A stretch of 64,000 bases of DNA from Prorocentrum cordatum (GCA_963575745.1 CAUYUJ010015274.1:187935-251934), one strand, 5' to 3'; counted from the stretch's first letter, positions 1 to 10,896 are shown. The notes: generated by a model from the sequence alone, not told the origin. Translations and numbers: made by a program.

Positions 1-711
1 CGGGTGCCTATTGAAGGCAGTCTCGAAACTCTTCGGGCCATCACGGGGACGTTCTGGAGCTTTTCGCGGGGCCTTTCGCGGCTTTCTCGGAAGCCTGCAG
101 GAGGTCGCGGGGCTTCGCGGGGCATCGGTAGCTTGGAGGCGTCTTGCATTGCGCGTCGTGGAGTGGCGGATCTGCGCTGCCTCCGTCACGCGGCAACGAA
201 ATTCGCCCGCGAGTGGCAGGGGGCCTTGCTCGCGGCGCCGCCGCGCATGCACGTGTGCGGCGGCAAAGCGACAGCATGGGCGCGCTCTCCTCTGCGGCCG
301 CTATTGTTTTAAAGGGGGCGGCAGGAAAACTCGGCGCGCGCGCCGAGGGGGGCGGGGGGCGGGGGGGGGGGCCCCTTCAGAAACTTCGGAGAGCTTCTAA
401 GAAGCACGCCTTCTAGGAAGCCCCCCCCCCGCCCGCCTGCCCCCCTCGGCGCGCCGCCGAGAAATGGGGGGCACGCGGCCACGGTGGCGCGCGCCCGCAG
501 GGCCAGCGCAGCAGAATGACCAACCCTCCCACCTCCTCCTCCTCGTCCGTTTTGCCTTTTCCTCCTATCCTCCCTCCTCCCCTTACCATCCCCCCATCGC
601 TCCTTCTGTAGGCGGGCACGTGCGAAAACCAGAGCATCAATGCGAATGCGCACATCCATGGGTGGATCGAGACTAAGGGCTCTACCCTTCCTTTTCGTGC
701 CCCCCGGTAAG
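1..711. other. GC-rich stretch without a recognisable gene
   Basis: No protein family could be recognised here in any frame. The open frames are short, overlap on both strands and are rich in Arg, Gly and Pro, as expected of random GC-rich DNA. The notable content is the inverted repeat at 331-462. Confidence 0.6.
331..462. repeat. G-tract/C-tract inverted repeat
   Basis: A run starting near 331 (GCGCGCGCGCCGAGG followed by long G tracts to about 374) is mirrored by C tracts and CCTCGGCGCGCC at about 420-462. The spacer of about 45 bp contains its own small palindromic CTTCTAAGAAG-like segments. The arms could form a very stable hairpin or a G-quadruplex/i-motif pair. Arm boundaries are by eye. 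Confidence 0.6.
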
Positions 712-715
712 TGGC

Positions 716-759
<44 letters not shown>

Positions 760-937
760 TCGTCGCTGTTGCGTCGCCGTCGTCGTCGTCGCCGTCGTCG
801 CGGTCGTCGTCGTCGTGGTCGTCGTCGTCGCTTTCGTCGTCGTCGTCGTCGCCGTCGTCGTTGCGGTAGTGGTCGTCGTCGTGGTAGTGGTCGTCGTGGT
901 CGTCGTCGTGGTTGTGGTCGTCGCCGTCGCCGTCGCT

Positions 938-968
<31 letters not shown>

Positions 969-1097
969 TCGTCGTCGTGGTCGTCGTCGTCGTCCTGGTC
1001 GTCGTCGCCGCTGTCGCCGTCGTCGTCGTCGTCGTGGTCGTCGTCGTCGCCGTCGCCGTCGTCGTCGTCGTCTCGGTCATCGTCGTCGCCGTCGTCG
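716..1097. repeat. (GTC)n trinucleotide microsatellite
   Basis: About 380 bp of GTC units interrupted by GCC, GTG and GTT variants. All three + frames and the minus strand are open across it (poly-Arg, poly-Ser, poly-Val, poly-Thr). These are artefacts of the triplet repeat and not proteins. Confidence 0.95.
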
Positions 1098-2315
1098 AGG
1101 GGCAGGGGCCATTATCTTCCAAACCAGGCGTAGACAGTTTCTCCCGGAGAATCTGTCTACACCCGGCGCGCAAATTGCCGAAGTGGCGCGGCGTGTTTTC
1201 CTAGGGCCTCCCCCTGATATTTTTGAGCGTTTTGGTTTTGTGGTTCGTGTTGTGGCTCGCTCAAGTTTGTTTGTTTTCTGCGTTCCCTCTGGGTCGGAGG
1301 ATAAAAAGGGGTCCAGGGGCCATGGGAGCTACGCCCGCGCAGGGCGAGCAAGGCAGGCGAGCCGCCCCCCCCCCCCCCCCGTCTTTCTCTTAGCATGACA
1401 AGGCATGGTGAAGTGGAGGAGGATGATGATGATGATGAGGAGGAGGAGCAGGAGGAGGGGTACAATATTATGAGGACTCTTTACATTCCCGGCCTGGGAG
1501 CCGCCGTGTTCGGGCTCGCCCCTCTGAAGTCTCATCGCCTGCGCGCCCACCGCCGGGGCGGGGCGTCACCTTTGTCCATTTTCTTGCGACGCAGACCTTG
1601 GCGAGTGATTAAACCTGGCGTGCTGATTCGCTTGGCTTGCCCTGTGTCTTCTGGTCCGCTCTGCGCGTCGCCGCTGCTTCTTCGGCCCCCCCCCTAAGTG
1701 CGATAGAAATCCGGGTGCGCTCATTTCATAGCCGACGCCGCTTGCGATCTCACTGACTTGTTGACGTTTCGCGTATCCCCGCGATCTCAGCTTGCAGTGG
1801 TGCCCCAGCGACTTGCCTTGATTAGGGGAGCGGGGGGGCATGCAATGAACCAACAAGGGGGCAGCCGTCGCGCAGGGAGGGCGAGGGGGAAGAGGATGGG
1901 GGAGGCGCGTGTTTGCCGCCGCGGGCGGCGACCCCGAGGCCTTCTCGATGCCTCGGGGGCGCTCTTGGAACCATTTTGGAGGAGCTCGACGAGGACGAGG
2001 AGGAGGACGCGCACGGGGAGGCGGAGGAGGAGAAGGAGGAGGACACGGACGAGAGGGAGCAGGAGCGGCAAGTTCGACATTTCTCAGAGGGGGCGCTTTG
2101 CGACCAGACTCCAGGACGCTGTTCGGAAGCATCTGGAGCTCTCGTGCGGCCCTTTTAAGAGCGTCGAATCGCTCTCGGGGATATCTGGGGGCCCTGCTTG
2201 GACGCCCTGGAGGCTCATCGAGCGTGCGTTGATGAAGTATCGACGCATTCTTTACTATGTGGTTGTATCCCGCACTGGGGTCGGCATTAGAGGACTCCGA
2301 GTTGAGACCTTGTGG
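1098..2315. other. Intergenic low-complexity DNA
   Basis: Nothing recognisable as a gene. It contains a C homopolymer near 1367-1381, a GAGGA/GATGAT purine tract at 1416-1458 and a second GAGGAGGA-rich tract at about 1975-2070. Open frames across these tracts are repeat artefacts. Confidence 0.6.
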
Positions 2316-2391
2316 GGCTCAGCATTGGAGGGCGCCCGCTAGAAACTTCGCAGGGCTCAGCATTGGAAGATGCCCTGTAGAAACCTCGCAG
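2316..2391. repeat. 38-bp tandem duplication (2 copies)
   Basis: Two adjacent 38-bp units begin GGCTCAGCATTGGA and end CTCGCAG/TTCGCAG (2316-2353 and 2354-2391). No function is suggested by the sequence. Confidence 0.7.
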
Positions 2392-3323
2392 AGACCCGGC
2401 CGCCTGAGACATCCTTCCGTCTTTGTGTTCCGAGATGCCTCGCGCGAGGTGGTCCGCCCAGTTCCGCTTGAGACATCTTCGCAACTCTAGGGTCAGATAT
2501 CCCTTGATCTGAGGTGGTCGGGCCAGTGTCGCCTGAGAGATCCTCCCATCTATATGATTGATGTTGACCAACACATGTTAATGTGCTATTTTCTTACGCA
2601 TATATTGCATATATAGCCGCTGCGGATAGGCTCAGGATTTGAAATCTGCAGCTGTATATTATCTTCGACACGGCGTGCGAATTTACTTACATTGAAGGCG
2701 TGACCGCGATGGGGCCAATGCCTAACCTGCCTCCTTCCATCGCCTGGGACAAACTGGGCCAGTGTCAACGAGATCGCATTGCCAGCGGCGAGGGTTCGGG
2801 GGGCGTTGAATCATTGAGGGCATTATGCTTGTAGTTGTCTTTTCATATTAAGACTAGTGTTTAGCATTACCCCCTTCCGTGCGTTTGCCCATAGGGCGAT
2901 ATCTGGATCCAATTTAACTTCCAGTGCGCGTGGAAGAAATGGACCTCCCAGCGTTACGACGTTGATCGGGGGACGTTATATATACCATTGCACCGATGTT
3001 TGCCGTTGCTCGGTTTGAGTTTAAGGCGGAGTTGCGTTCGCGCCTCCGCGGGTTGACCGCGGGGGCACGTTTGCGCTTCCTGAAACCAGGAGAGTTCGGC
3101 CAAATCGGCGCAAGAGTATAGCTGGCGCTTCCTCAGGTCACATCATGCTTTACAAGCCTGCCGACGACGAACTGGAATGGGTGGCAGTTCGCCGTGCTTG
3201 CCAAGTTCAAGCGACTGCCGTCCTCGTAAGCTTTTGCCAGTGTACGCGCCAGCTTTCCGCCCGGGCGACGGTCGAGCACGCGCAGAATCTGATGCAGTAC
3301 CTCGACCAGCGCATCGCCAATTA
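2392..3323. other. Unassigned sequence
   Basis: No recognisable gene. 2400-2560 holds loosely repeated GAGAT/GAGACATCcTTC segments. 2600-3120 is less GC-rich and lacks long frames. A minus-strand open frame crosses 3133-3531 and enters the duplicated unit downstream; I do not recognise its product. Confidence 0.5.
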
Positions 3324-5352
3324 AAGTCAATTGTCGGCCGCAGCCCCGCCGCGGTCCACCACCTGCTTGCAAGCCTTGCGGAATCGCCCTGCGACGTTCT
3401 TGGCCACCGTCTGGGCCTCCTCGGTCTTCAGAACCTGCTTCACCCTTGCGGCGTGCGCAGTTCCCCCCAGTGGGCGGCGTTTCTTCCGCAGGTCGTCCAA
3501 GCCCATCAACCTGAGCTTCCTGCGGAGCCACGACCTGCGACCACGAGAAAGGCCCGCGACCCGCGCTAGCGACTCGCGCCTGCGACCTGCGACAAGCGAC
3601 CCGTAGGACGCGGCCCGCGTCCGCGAACCGCGCCTGCGACCTGCGTCGCGGCAGTCGCCACGATGGCCAGCTTCCGTACTTTCTGGAAAGGTAGCGCGGG
3701 AAGAGGACGCACGCGCGCTTGCACCCTGCGGCAACAGCAACGATGGCGAATGGCGCCCCCCCTCGAAACGGCGCGCGGCGACGACGACGAACGCCGTCGC
3801 TTCATCCCTGTCGGCGCGAGCGTACATGGTCTAGCCTGAGGTGGATGCAGCCGAGGAAAAACGAAGTGCAGCGCATTTTTCCCCATTGCCGTGACAAAAG
3901 TACTATGCGGTCTTCATTCAACATGACCCAAGACTGGCGGAGTAAACGGAGTGGGCGGAGTAGAAATTACTCCGCGTGGACATGCATCCCGTCCCGTTTT
4001 TCGTATAGGAATGGGCGGAGTAATTTCCGATCCTGTTTTGAGATAACAATGTTATTCATTAGAGGTAGACGAATTACTCCGCGGGATCGCGGAGGATGCA
4101 TGTCAATGGTAGGAATATTCAGAGGGATATGATATTCCAACATATCATAAAACCGCATAATATTTTGTCACAACGGTGTGTATTTTTGCAGTTGTCTCCA
4201 TCGACTGATCCCCCTCGAACGCGGCGCTGCAGCGGCGGCGCAGCTCGCGCAGGGACATCATCCGACTATGATCCGCGTGGCAGTCTCAGTCCAGCAAATC
4301 CCAGCAATGGCAGCGCGCGTCGCGCCGCGATGCCCTCAGCGCAATAAGTCTTTAAGTCAATTGTCGGCCGCAGCCCCGCCGCGGTCCACCACCTGCTTGC
4401 AAGCCTTGCGGAATCGCCCTGCGACGTTCTTGGCCACCGTCTGGGCCTCCTCGGTCTTCAGAACCTGCTTCACCCTTGCGGCGTGCGCAGTTTTCCCCAG
4501 TGGGCGGCGTTTCTTCCGCAGGTCGTCCAAGCCCTTCAACCTGAGCTTCCTGCGGAGCCACGACCTGCGACCGCGACAAAGGCCCGCGACCCGCGCTAGC
4601 GACTCGCGCCTGCGACCTGCGACAAGCGACCCGTAAGACGCGGCCCGCGTCCGCGAACCGCGCCTGCGACCTGCGTCGCGGCAGTCGCCACGATGGCCAG
4701 CTTCCGTACTTTCTGGAAAGGTAGCGCGTGAAGAGGATGCACGCGCGCTTGCGCCCTGCGGCAACAGCAACGATGGCGAATGGCGCCCCCCTCGAAACGG
4801 TGCACGGCGACGACGACGAACGCCGTCGCTTCACCCCTGTCGGCGCGAGCGTACATGGTCTAGCCTGAGGTGGATGCAGCCGAGGAAAAACAAAGTGCAA
4901 CGCATTTTTCCCCATTGCCGTGACATGGCCCAAGACTGGCGGAGTAAACGGAGTGGGCGGAGTAGAAATTACTCCGCGTGGACATGCATCCCGTCCCATT
5001 TTTCATCTAGGAATGGGCGGAGTAATTTCCGATCCTGTTTTGAGATAACAATGTTATTAATTAGAGGTAGACGAATTACTCCGCGGGATCGCGGAGGACG
5101 CATGTCAATGTTAGGAATATTCAGAGGGATATGAGATTCTAACATATCATAAAACTGCAGAATATTTTGTCACGGCGGTGTGTATTTTTGCAGTTGTCTC
5201 CATCGACTGATCTCCCTCGAACGCGGCGCTGCAGCGGCGGCGCAGCTCGCGCAGGGACATCATCCGACTATGCTCCGCGTGGCAGTCTCAGTCCAGCAAA
5301 TCCAGGCAATGGCAGCGCGCGTCGCGCCGCGATGCCCTCAGTGCAATAAGTC
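3324..5352. repeat. ~1.0-kb direct tandem duplication
   Basis: Unit 1 (3324-4350) and unit 2 (4351-5352) are nearly identical. Both open with AAGTCAATTGTCGGCCGCAG and close with a GCAATAAGTC segment. The offset is 1030 bp at the left, falling to 1002 bp after a deletion of about 28 bp in unit 2 (near 4925). Substitutions are scattered. Minus-strand open frames of 137-166 codons in each copy end in KQVVDRGGAAADN; I do not recognise the family and cannot say whether they are expressed. Confidence 0.9.
3955..4082. repeat. Nested palindromic module
   Basis: GCGGAGTA (3955-3962) pairs with TACTCCGC (3968-3975). GCGGAGTAATT (4015-4025) pairs with AATTACTCCGC (4072-4082), and ATAACAATGTTAT lies between the second pair. 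The same module is carried by the second unit of the kilobase duplication (about 4949-5082). This organisation resembles a small MITE or stem-loop element. No target-site duplication was confirmed. Confidence 0.6.
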
Positions 5353-6883
5353 ATCGGGCTGAACAGGACCCCAAGCGAAACGTCTGTGAATTTTGCTATG
5401 TTCCGGGTTGCTTATTTGTTTGCTCGATGTCGTTCTTGCGCGCGATTTCTTTGGCGTTGCTGGACGCTCTTCGCGATGCCGCAGCACATGGTCGGGCCCC
5501 GACTCGCCTGGGCCCCGCCGCGGAGTCCTTGGGCCCTGGCCCCAGAATCAAAGGAGATCTGCGCCCTTGAGTCGAGGGCTCTGGACGCGGGGTCCGCGGG
5601 GCCCCAAGTGCACAGGCCGCCCGCGCGCGCTGGGCTTGCCCCCCGAGATGCCGCCGGACGAGGCCACCGAAAGCTGCCCCGAAAGATGGCAGTTTCACAT
5701 CGGTCGAATCATTAGCGAAAGTTGGGTGAATTATCATCGGTCTTGTTTTTAGCAGTGCGGAGCACCATCCGAGGCGTCGACGGGCAAGATTCGGAGCCCT
5801 TACGCGGCGCGATTCGGAGCCCCATTCGGGGCGTCGATAGGCAAGATTCGGAGCAGGAGCGCGGCCGCCGCAGGCAAGATTCGGAGGTGGGATTCGGCTA
5901 CATGAGGTGCGATCAGCGCCGTCCTCAGCAGCCTCTCAGAAGCATCGGAGGAGCCCCTTGGGAGCTTCTCCGGAGCCTCTCAGGATCATCTCCGACTCTT
6001 CGCGCTCGCGCCCGCGCAAAGGCGGGCTCAATGCCCCCCCGGCGCTGCGTCGTGAAATGGAGCGTGCGATTTGCATCTTTCAGATTTGAAGAGGAAGCCG
6101 CATTCACATGCCATCTTGGGGGGGGGGGGGGGGGGCAGTTCAGCCCGACAATTACTCCAGCACGATCTTGTTCGTTAAAGTGTATGTTTTAGTTCAAGTT
6201 TTCAGAATGGGGGTAGACAGCAACAGATGAGAAGCCTCTTTCGATCGGCGGTCTGCCCGCGCTCTTTGAAACCTAGAACTAGAAATCTACTTCAGGCGTG
6301 CATTCGGCGCGCGCTTGCCCTGCCAGATCACCGGCCCATCGAGTTAAATATCAACCAGCAAGTGATCGGCAATTGCAAGCAGATAGCTCCTTGCTTCAGC
6401 AAGTGATTAGCAATTGCAGCGGAAGCGCCGCCGCTCAGCCGCCGTTGCCCCCCCCTCTAGGCCCTGCGCTTCTCGAGTCTGCATCGCGACTTCATGGCGC
6501 GCGCAGGCTGATGCAGATGGCGAGTATATACTGGATAGGCTCCAGAGACCGCGCTTAGCCTGAAGCAGTTAGGGAGCTGCGCCTTACAGTAGACCAGAAA
6601 CTATGACATCGCATGCCCCGTGCCGCGCAGGGTTATTGTTGGATTAGCGATGCTTTAAATATCGATTCCAGGTTCCTTGTTATAGCCCACTCGCCAAACA
6701 AATTCGTTCGACTAACTTGGCCAGCTCAATCGCCAATCTACGTAGAGCAGTGACAGCTTCTGCCAGCAATCGATCGGGGCGAATTTGCAGCCGACTCTCT
6801 CAAGCAGCTACCAGGGCAAGTCCTGACCTTCCATAAACTCGCCGTTCTCATCCAGGATCGCAATGTCCGCGGCGTTGGGCTTA
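5353..6883. other. Unassigned sequence with a short tandem motif
   Basis: No gene recognised. Between 5755 and 5890 the motif GGCAAGATTCGGAG recurs three times, with related GATTCGGAGCCC segments between. A G homopolymer of about 17 lies at 6118-6135. The rest has no long open frame that resembles a protein. Confidence 0.5.
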
Positions 6884-8237
6884 AGGAGCTTCTTGGAGGC
6901 CTCTAGGTGGCACCTCGGGAGGTTCTAGGGGGCTCTCGTGGCCGTCTTGGGTGAGACGGTCTGATGGTCATTTCGGATTGTCCCAGCCGGTTGTCTCAAA
7001 CTTTCATCAAAGCTTAGCGCGGGGGAGCTTATCTCCGACTCCGACCCGAGGGTTCTACGCCCTCTTCCATATTCACTCGCCGCTGTCGCTCAGCGCCGCC
7101 GTGGCAGCGGCCCTGCAGCTGGGCGCCAGTAGCGGGGAGGTCCTGGCGCTCCCCAATGCGGGCATTATTTCAGACCAGACGGTGCGCGACGCATATCGCG
7201 CAGAAGCGGCGCGTTCTGGATGGCCCAGCGGCGACTTGCCTGAGATTGACATCGTGGATCTTCTGGCAGCGACGGGCGTCTTAAGCAACGAGAGCGTCCC
7301 TGATTTCAGGTGGTCGGGCCAGAGCTTGCTCCAGAAGTTCGCCGCAGCCGACGCCGTCGCCGGGGGATTGCCGTATTCCACCTTGCCGCACTACGCTATG
7401 ACAGGGGCGTGCAGTAACAACGGCTGGAATCGCTTGGAGGTGAATCGGCTCTTCGAGGACGTCAATGAGCACTACCTGGAGTTCGAGCGCCGCGTCGCCA
7501 TTCTGACCCAGCCGTGAGTGCGCCGCCTGGACCCTGTTCCCCCATGCCTCTCTGCCACTGCCTCTGCCCGCGTGCCTGCCCAACTGTTTCGGGCGAGCCT
7601 CGCGCGTGCAAAATAAATGTACCGCGCGCATTGCCTCCCTATGGCCCCGTGGACTTCGCTCTTCCGCTGGCGCCCAGGGCGAGCGGGGGCTTGCGATTAC
7701 CGTGGAAGTGACCAGGTGAGTCAGGGGCCCCTGGAATGCATAGAGGCGTTCCTGGGATGCTCCTCAGTAGCTTCCAGTAGTGATCTCAGGGGCACCATAT
7801 AGGGGCTTTGAGGAGCTTCATGGAGGCCTCTAGGTGGCGCCTCGGGAGGTTCTAGGGGGCTCTCGTGGCCGTCTTGGGTGAGAGGCTCTCATTGTCATTT
7901 CGGATTGTCCCAGCCGGTTGTCTCAAACTTTCATCAGAGCTTAGCGCGGGAGAGCTTATCTCTTATCCCGACTCGAGGGTTCTACGCCCTCTTTCATATT
8001 CACTCGCCGCTGTCACTCAGCGCCGCCGTGGCAGCTGCCCTGCAGCTGGGCGCCAGTAGCGGGGAGGTGCTTGCGCTCGTCGATGCGGGCGTCATTTCAG
8101 AGGAGACCATGCACGACGCATGCCGCGCAGAAGCAGCTTGCGCCGGGTGGCCCAGCGACGACCTGCCCGAGGTTGATGTTTTGGAGTTCTTGGTGGCAAA
8201 AGGCGTTCTAACCTACGAGAGCGTGCTGGATTGGTCA
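6884..8237 (+). repeat. Tandem duplication of an exon-bearing module (offset 927 bp)
   Basis: Sequence from 6884 to about 7310 is repeated at 7811 to about 8237 with no indel (AGGAGCTT at 6884 and 7811; GGTTCTACGC at 7051 and 7978). The first ~200 bp are nearly identical, while the coding part downstream has diverged more. Both copies encode the same peptide family (HIHSPLSLSAAVAAALQLG). A duplication followed by uneven divergence or partial gene conversion would explain this. Confidence 0.85.
6951..7517 (+). CDS. Unknown protein module, copy 1 (exon-like)
   Basis: The + frame is open for 188 codons and ends in TGA. There is no convincing ATG: the first codon of the open stretch is GTG, and the natural protein seems to start around 7054. 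It is rich in Ala and Leu at first (SAAVAAALQLGASSGEVLAL), then GWPSGDLPEIDIVDLLAATG, then a C-terminal part (LLQKFAAADAVAGGLPYS ... NGWNRLEVNRLF). That C-terminal part is echoed in a different frame at 10304-10610. I do not recognise the family. It is probably an exon or decayed fragment, and the function is unknown. Confidence 0.4.
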   Translation: MRRSDGHFGLSQPVVSNFHQSLARGSLSPTPTRGFYALFHIHSPLSLSAAVAAALQLGASSGEVLALPNAGIISDQTVRDAYRAEAARSGWPSGDLPEIDIVDLLAATGVLSNESVPDFRWSGQSLLQKFAAADAVAGGLPYSTLPHYAMTGACSNNGWNRLEVNRLFEDVNEHYLEFERRVAILTQP

Positions 8238-9047
8238 CAATCTGGCGTGGTCACGCCACAGAAAGCGGCCGCTGGTGGCACGCGCCCAGGCCGCCGACCG
8301 ATGAATCCGAAGAGCAGCGTGCCCTGGTACATGCGCGGCTCGAAGGCCCCCGTCTTCGTGAAGACCGACCTCGAACCAGAGCTGGCGTTGCTTTCGTGCC
8401 AGGGTAACTGCGTCGCACCCGGCATCGGCCACGTGACCAGCAAGGCGGTGGATGCCGTAGCATATGCGAAGAAGTTCCCTGCCGACGCCTCGCGCGGCCG
8501 CCGATGCGTGGACGTCGCCGCCGCGCTGGGCGTCGGTTTGCAGGAGGCACCTGAACGGGCTTGCGCCAACGGGGCACCGGGTGGCGAGCAGGTGCGCTCG
8601 ATCGGTTTGCGGGAGACGGCCATTTCCGTCGGGCAGCGCAAGCCGATTCTTTTAAATCTCTCGAGCACGCCGCCCGCGCCGCGATTGCCGCTGCTGGCGC
8701 GGAGCTCTCGCGAGGTGAGCGACCTTTCATTCCCCGGCGCCTGCCCATGTCATCAGTTCGGCAAGCAGGTGGGGCATTGCATGGCAGTTCGCGTGCACGA
8801 TCGCTACGTTGCACTTTGGGAAGGGAACCACAAGTTGGAGACCACGTCCAAGGTAGCGGCGCCGCCAGGCATGTTGCTCTTCAAGGTCACTACCGCATGC
8901 GAAGTAGCGCATGGCCACGGAGTGGGTCGCCAGCGCGCGGAGGCGCTCCGCCAGTATCGCAGTATTCCAGACAGTTGGGATCGGCCATCGAGGGCTCGGC
9001 GGCGCCTGAAACACAACCTGCAGAGATCGAGGTGCCAGCGCTACTGA
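7878..9047 (+). CDS. Unknown protein module, copy 2, with a longer C-terminal extension
   Basis: An open frame of 389 codons whose first ~115 codons are the paralogue of the preceding module (same HIHSPLSLSAAVAAALQLG segment, then GWPSDDLPEVDVLEFLVAKG). It then continues into unrelated sequence, including VPWYMRGSKAPVFVKTDLEP and GHCMAVRVHDRYVALWEGNH. A short stretch (about 8640-8730) reads more naturally in another frame, so the gene is either spliced there or carries compensating indels. The open stretch starts with GTG, so no start codon is assigned. No known domain was recognised. Confidence 0.4.
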   Translation: MRGSHCHFGLSQPVVSNFHQSLARESLSLIPTRGFYALFHIHSPLSLSAAVAAALQLGASSGEVLALVDAGVISEETMHDACRAEAACAGWPSDDLPEVDVLEFLVAKGVLTYESVLDWSQSGVVTPQKAAAGGTRPGRRPMNPKSSVPWYMRGSKAPVFVKTDLEPELALLSCQGNCVAPGIGHVTSKAVDAVAYAKKFPADASRGRRCVDVAAALGVGLQEAPERACANGAPGGEQVRSIGLRETAISVGQRKPILLNLSSTPPAPRLPLLARSSREVSDLSFPGACPCHQFGKQVGHCMAVRVHDRYVALWEGNHKLETTSKVAAPPGMLLFKVTTACEVAHGHGVGRQRAEALRQYRSIPDSWDRPSRARRRLKHNLQRSRCQRY

Positions 9048-9616
9048 GCGGGCCCCCCGCCTATGGCCCCGACGACACGATGGCGGCCGAGATCTCCATG
9101 GGAGCTCCTCGGGACGGCGCCATGGCCGCGGCCCTGGCTAGGCGAATGCGCATCGCTGGGGCCGCCACTTCCCAGGCGACGTTCAAGTCGATGTGGGCCC
9201 ATGTCGCGGAGAAGTCGTCGAACCTCGAGAACGCGTCGGCCGCCGAACCGGCCCCGTCGCACGGGGCGGTGGCTGCTGCGGCGAGGCTTGCTGTTCTTGT
9301 TGACACTAACCACCGGGAGTGGAGCGACGATGTCAAAAGGATTGGGATGGCAGCGCTCATGCTATATCGGAGCAGGCAATCCGATGTCAGTATCCTTCAG
9401 CACGTTCAGCTTCTCTGGGTGCTCCTTGGCGGGCGCGAGCTGCGGGCGCACTCGGGCCGTGCGTATTTCTACGACCACTCCCTGGAGCATTCTGAGGGCT
9501 TCGATGGGCTCATGCCGCCGAGCGTCCTAGCCGCCGCCGGCAATTGCATGCTGAAAGGCGCCTGTCGCGCGCAAGGACGCGGACGTCCTGATTGCGATCG
9601 ATCCGTTGAGAAGTGA
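8561..9616 (+). CDS. Continuation of the unknown gene in a second frame
   Basis: The credible part is about 8950-9570, which continues the preceding frame after a shift. It is Ala-rich (GAMAAALARRMRIAGAA), then has a compact hydrophobic/charged segment (DDVKRIGMAALMLYRS, ILQHVQLLWVLLGGRELR). The end, after about 9570, changes frame again into the next entry. Protein-like composition supports coding. The family is unknown, and repeated frame changes argue for a pseudogene, unrecognised introns or assembly indels. Confidence 0.35.
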   Translation: MRQRGTGWRAGALDRFAGDGHFRRAAQADSFKSLEHAARAAIAAAGAELSRGERPFIPRRLPMSSVRQAGGALHGSSRARSLRCTLGREPQVGDHVQGSGAARHVALQGHYRMRSSAWPRSGSPARGGAPPVSQYSRQLGSAIEGSAAPETQPAEIEVPALLSGPPAYGPDDTMAAEISMGAPRDGAMAAALARRMRIAGAATSQATFKSMWAHVAEKSSNLENASAAEPAPSHGAVAAAARLAVLVDTNHREWSDDVKRIGMAALMLYRSRQSDVSILQHVQLLWVLLGGRELRAHSGRAYFYDHSLEHSEGFDGLMPPSVLAAAGNCMLKGACRAQGRGRPDCDRSVEK

Positions 9617-9863
9617 GGCCTTGCGTGAGAGCAACAACGACTCGCGCATTGCAGTGTTGAGTTTCCATGATGATTGCATGTTCAACAAAGGCAACGCTTT
9701 GTTGAAAGCAGGGGGCGCTGCCGCCACCAGGCACGGCGAACTCGGCGGCGACGGCGAAGACGCGGATGGTGCCCCGCCTCCAGACACAAACCCTTCGACT
9801 GACAATTGGTTTGTACTAGCGGCTCAGACCATATCCGAAGCATCGAATAAGCTTCAGTTTTGA
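9606..9863 (+). CDS. Short continuation fragment
   Basis: 85 codons ending in TGA after KLQF. The frame is open upstream through DADVLIAIDPLRSEALRE, which joins the previous frame after a 1-nt shift near 9570-9590. It contains RIAVLSFHDDCMFNKGNALL and an acidic linker. Probably the C-terminal portion of the same unknown product. Confidence 0.3.
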   Translation: MRSEALRESNNDSRIAVLSFHDDCMFNKGNALLKAGGAAATRHGELGGDGEDADGAPPPDTNPSTDNWFVLAAQTISEASNKLQF

Positions 9864-9867
9864 GTTA

Positions 9868-10896
9868 TTGGGAAACAAATTGGTTCCCTATCTCATCGAG
9901 CGGTGTTCAACTGAGACGCCGCGGGCCCCAGGGTGCGCGTGCATCGACTGCTGCGTGTTGTGCGATCGCAGCGCGTCCGAGCACGTTTCCTCGGTGTCGT
10001 CTCGCTCCCCCGAGAACAATATTTATGTTGGACTTCCCAGTCCTCTGCTGGGCCCGATGCTCGATTCCGCCATGGAGCGCGTTCAGCGCGTGTGCGAGCA
10101 GACTATTTGGTCTATAGCAGAGTCGTTCGTCTTCGGCCAGGCAGCGCAAGCGCTGGCCAAGCGGGGGCAGAATGCAGATCCGATAAGGGGCCAGGGGGCG
10201 TCGGCACATCCCTCTTCACTTCGCACCTTCACGCGATGTACGGCGATAAGAACTACAAGTTCTTCGATCCGAATATATTTTCCAGGGCGATGAAATTCGC
10301 GAGGTGGTCGAACTCTTGGTTGGTGGCTGCATCTTCACCGGCCAGGAGCGCCCCTCGGGGCAGCTGGGCAGCATGCGGCAGGACCTGCTCAATAAATTCG
10401 CCACAGCCGACACCATGGCTGGGATATTACCATACTCCATCATGACCAAGATGTGTAGGATCAACGGATGGAAGCGAATGGAGGTCAACCAGTTCTTCAC
10501 ATTCGAGAACGTCGACGAGCACAACCTGGAGTCGATCGCGCGCCGCATCGCCATCGTGAAGATACAGGCGCGCTTCTTCGATAAGCTCGATGTCGAGAAA
10601 ACTTCGACAATCCGGGTGAGTACGGCATCTTCGAGCGCGACCCCGACGCCGAGGATTTCATGATTAGCGGGGCGGCTGCTGCGGCCGGCCATGGGATCCA
10701 GTACGCGTTCGAGGTGGATAACGGGGCCGAGGCGTGCAGAGACATTTTGGTGAACTACACGAAGTGCGGTGGCGACCGCGGAGTTGCCGAGATGTGCGTC
10801 AGGATCGCCAGCAATATCAAGGCGGCCAACGCGCTGGAATCGGCGGCGAGCGCGGTCGCCGAGGGCTTGGCCGACCCGCCGCCCCAGGTGGATTGA
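9868..10896 (+). pseudogene. Third, frame-broken member of the unknown module family
   Basis: Protein-like sequence steps through three + frames: about 9868-10230 (ENNIYVGLPSPLLGPMLDSA), a short piece to about 10290 (MYGDKNYKFFDPNIFS), 10304-10620 (LLNKFATADTMAGILPYS; NGWKRMEVNQFF) and 10620-10896 (GEYGIFERDPDAEDFMISG ... ending QVD, stop). The 10304-10610 part is clearly homologous to the C-terminal part of the module at 7310-7517. Each step is a -1 change. It is described here as broken, but spliced exons or assembly indels are possible. Confidence 0.4.

Noticed and set aside
640-1398. 252-codon Arg/Gly-rich open frame
   Set aside because: It is a translation of the GTC microsatellite; every frame is open there and the flanks lack coding character.
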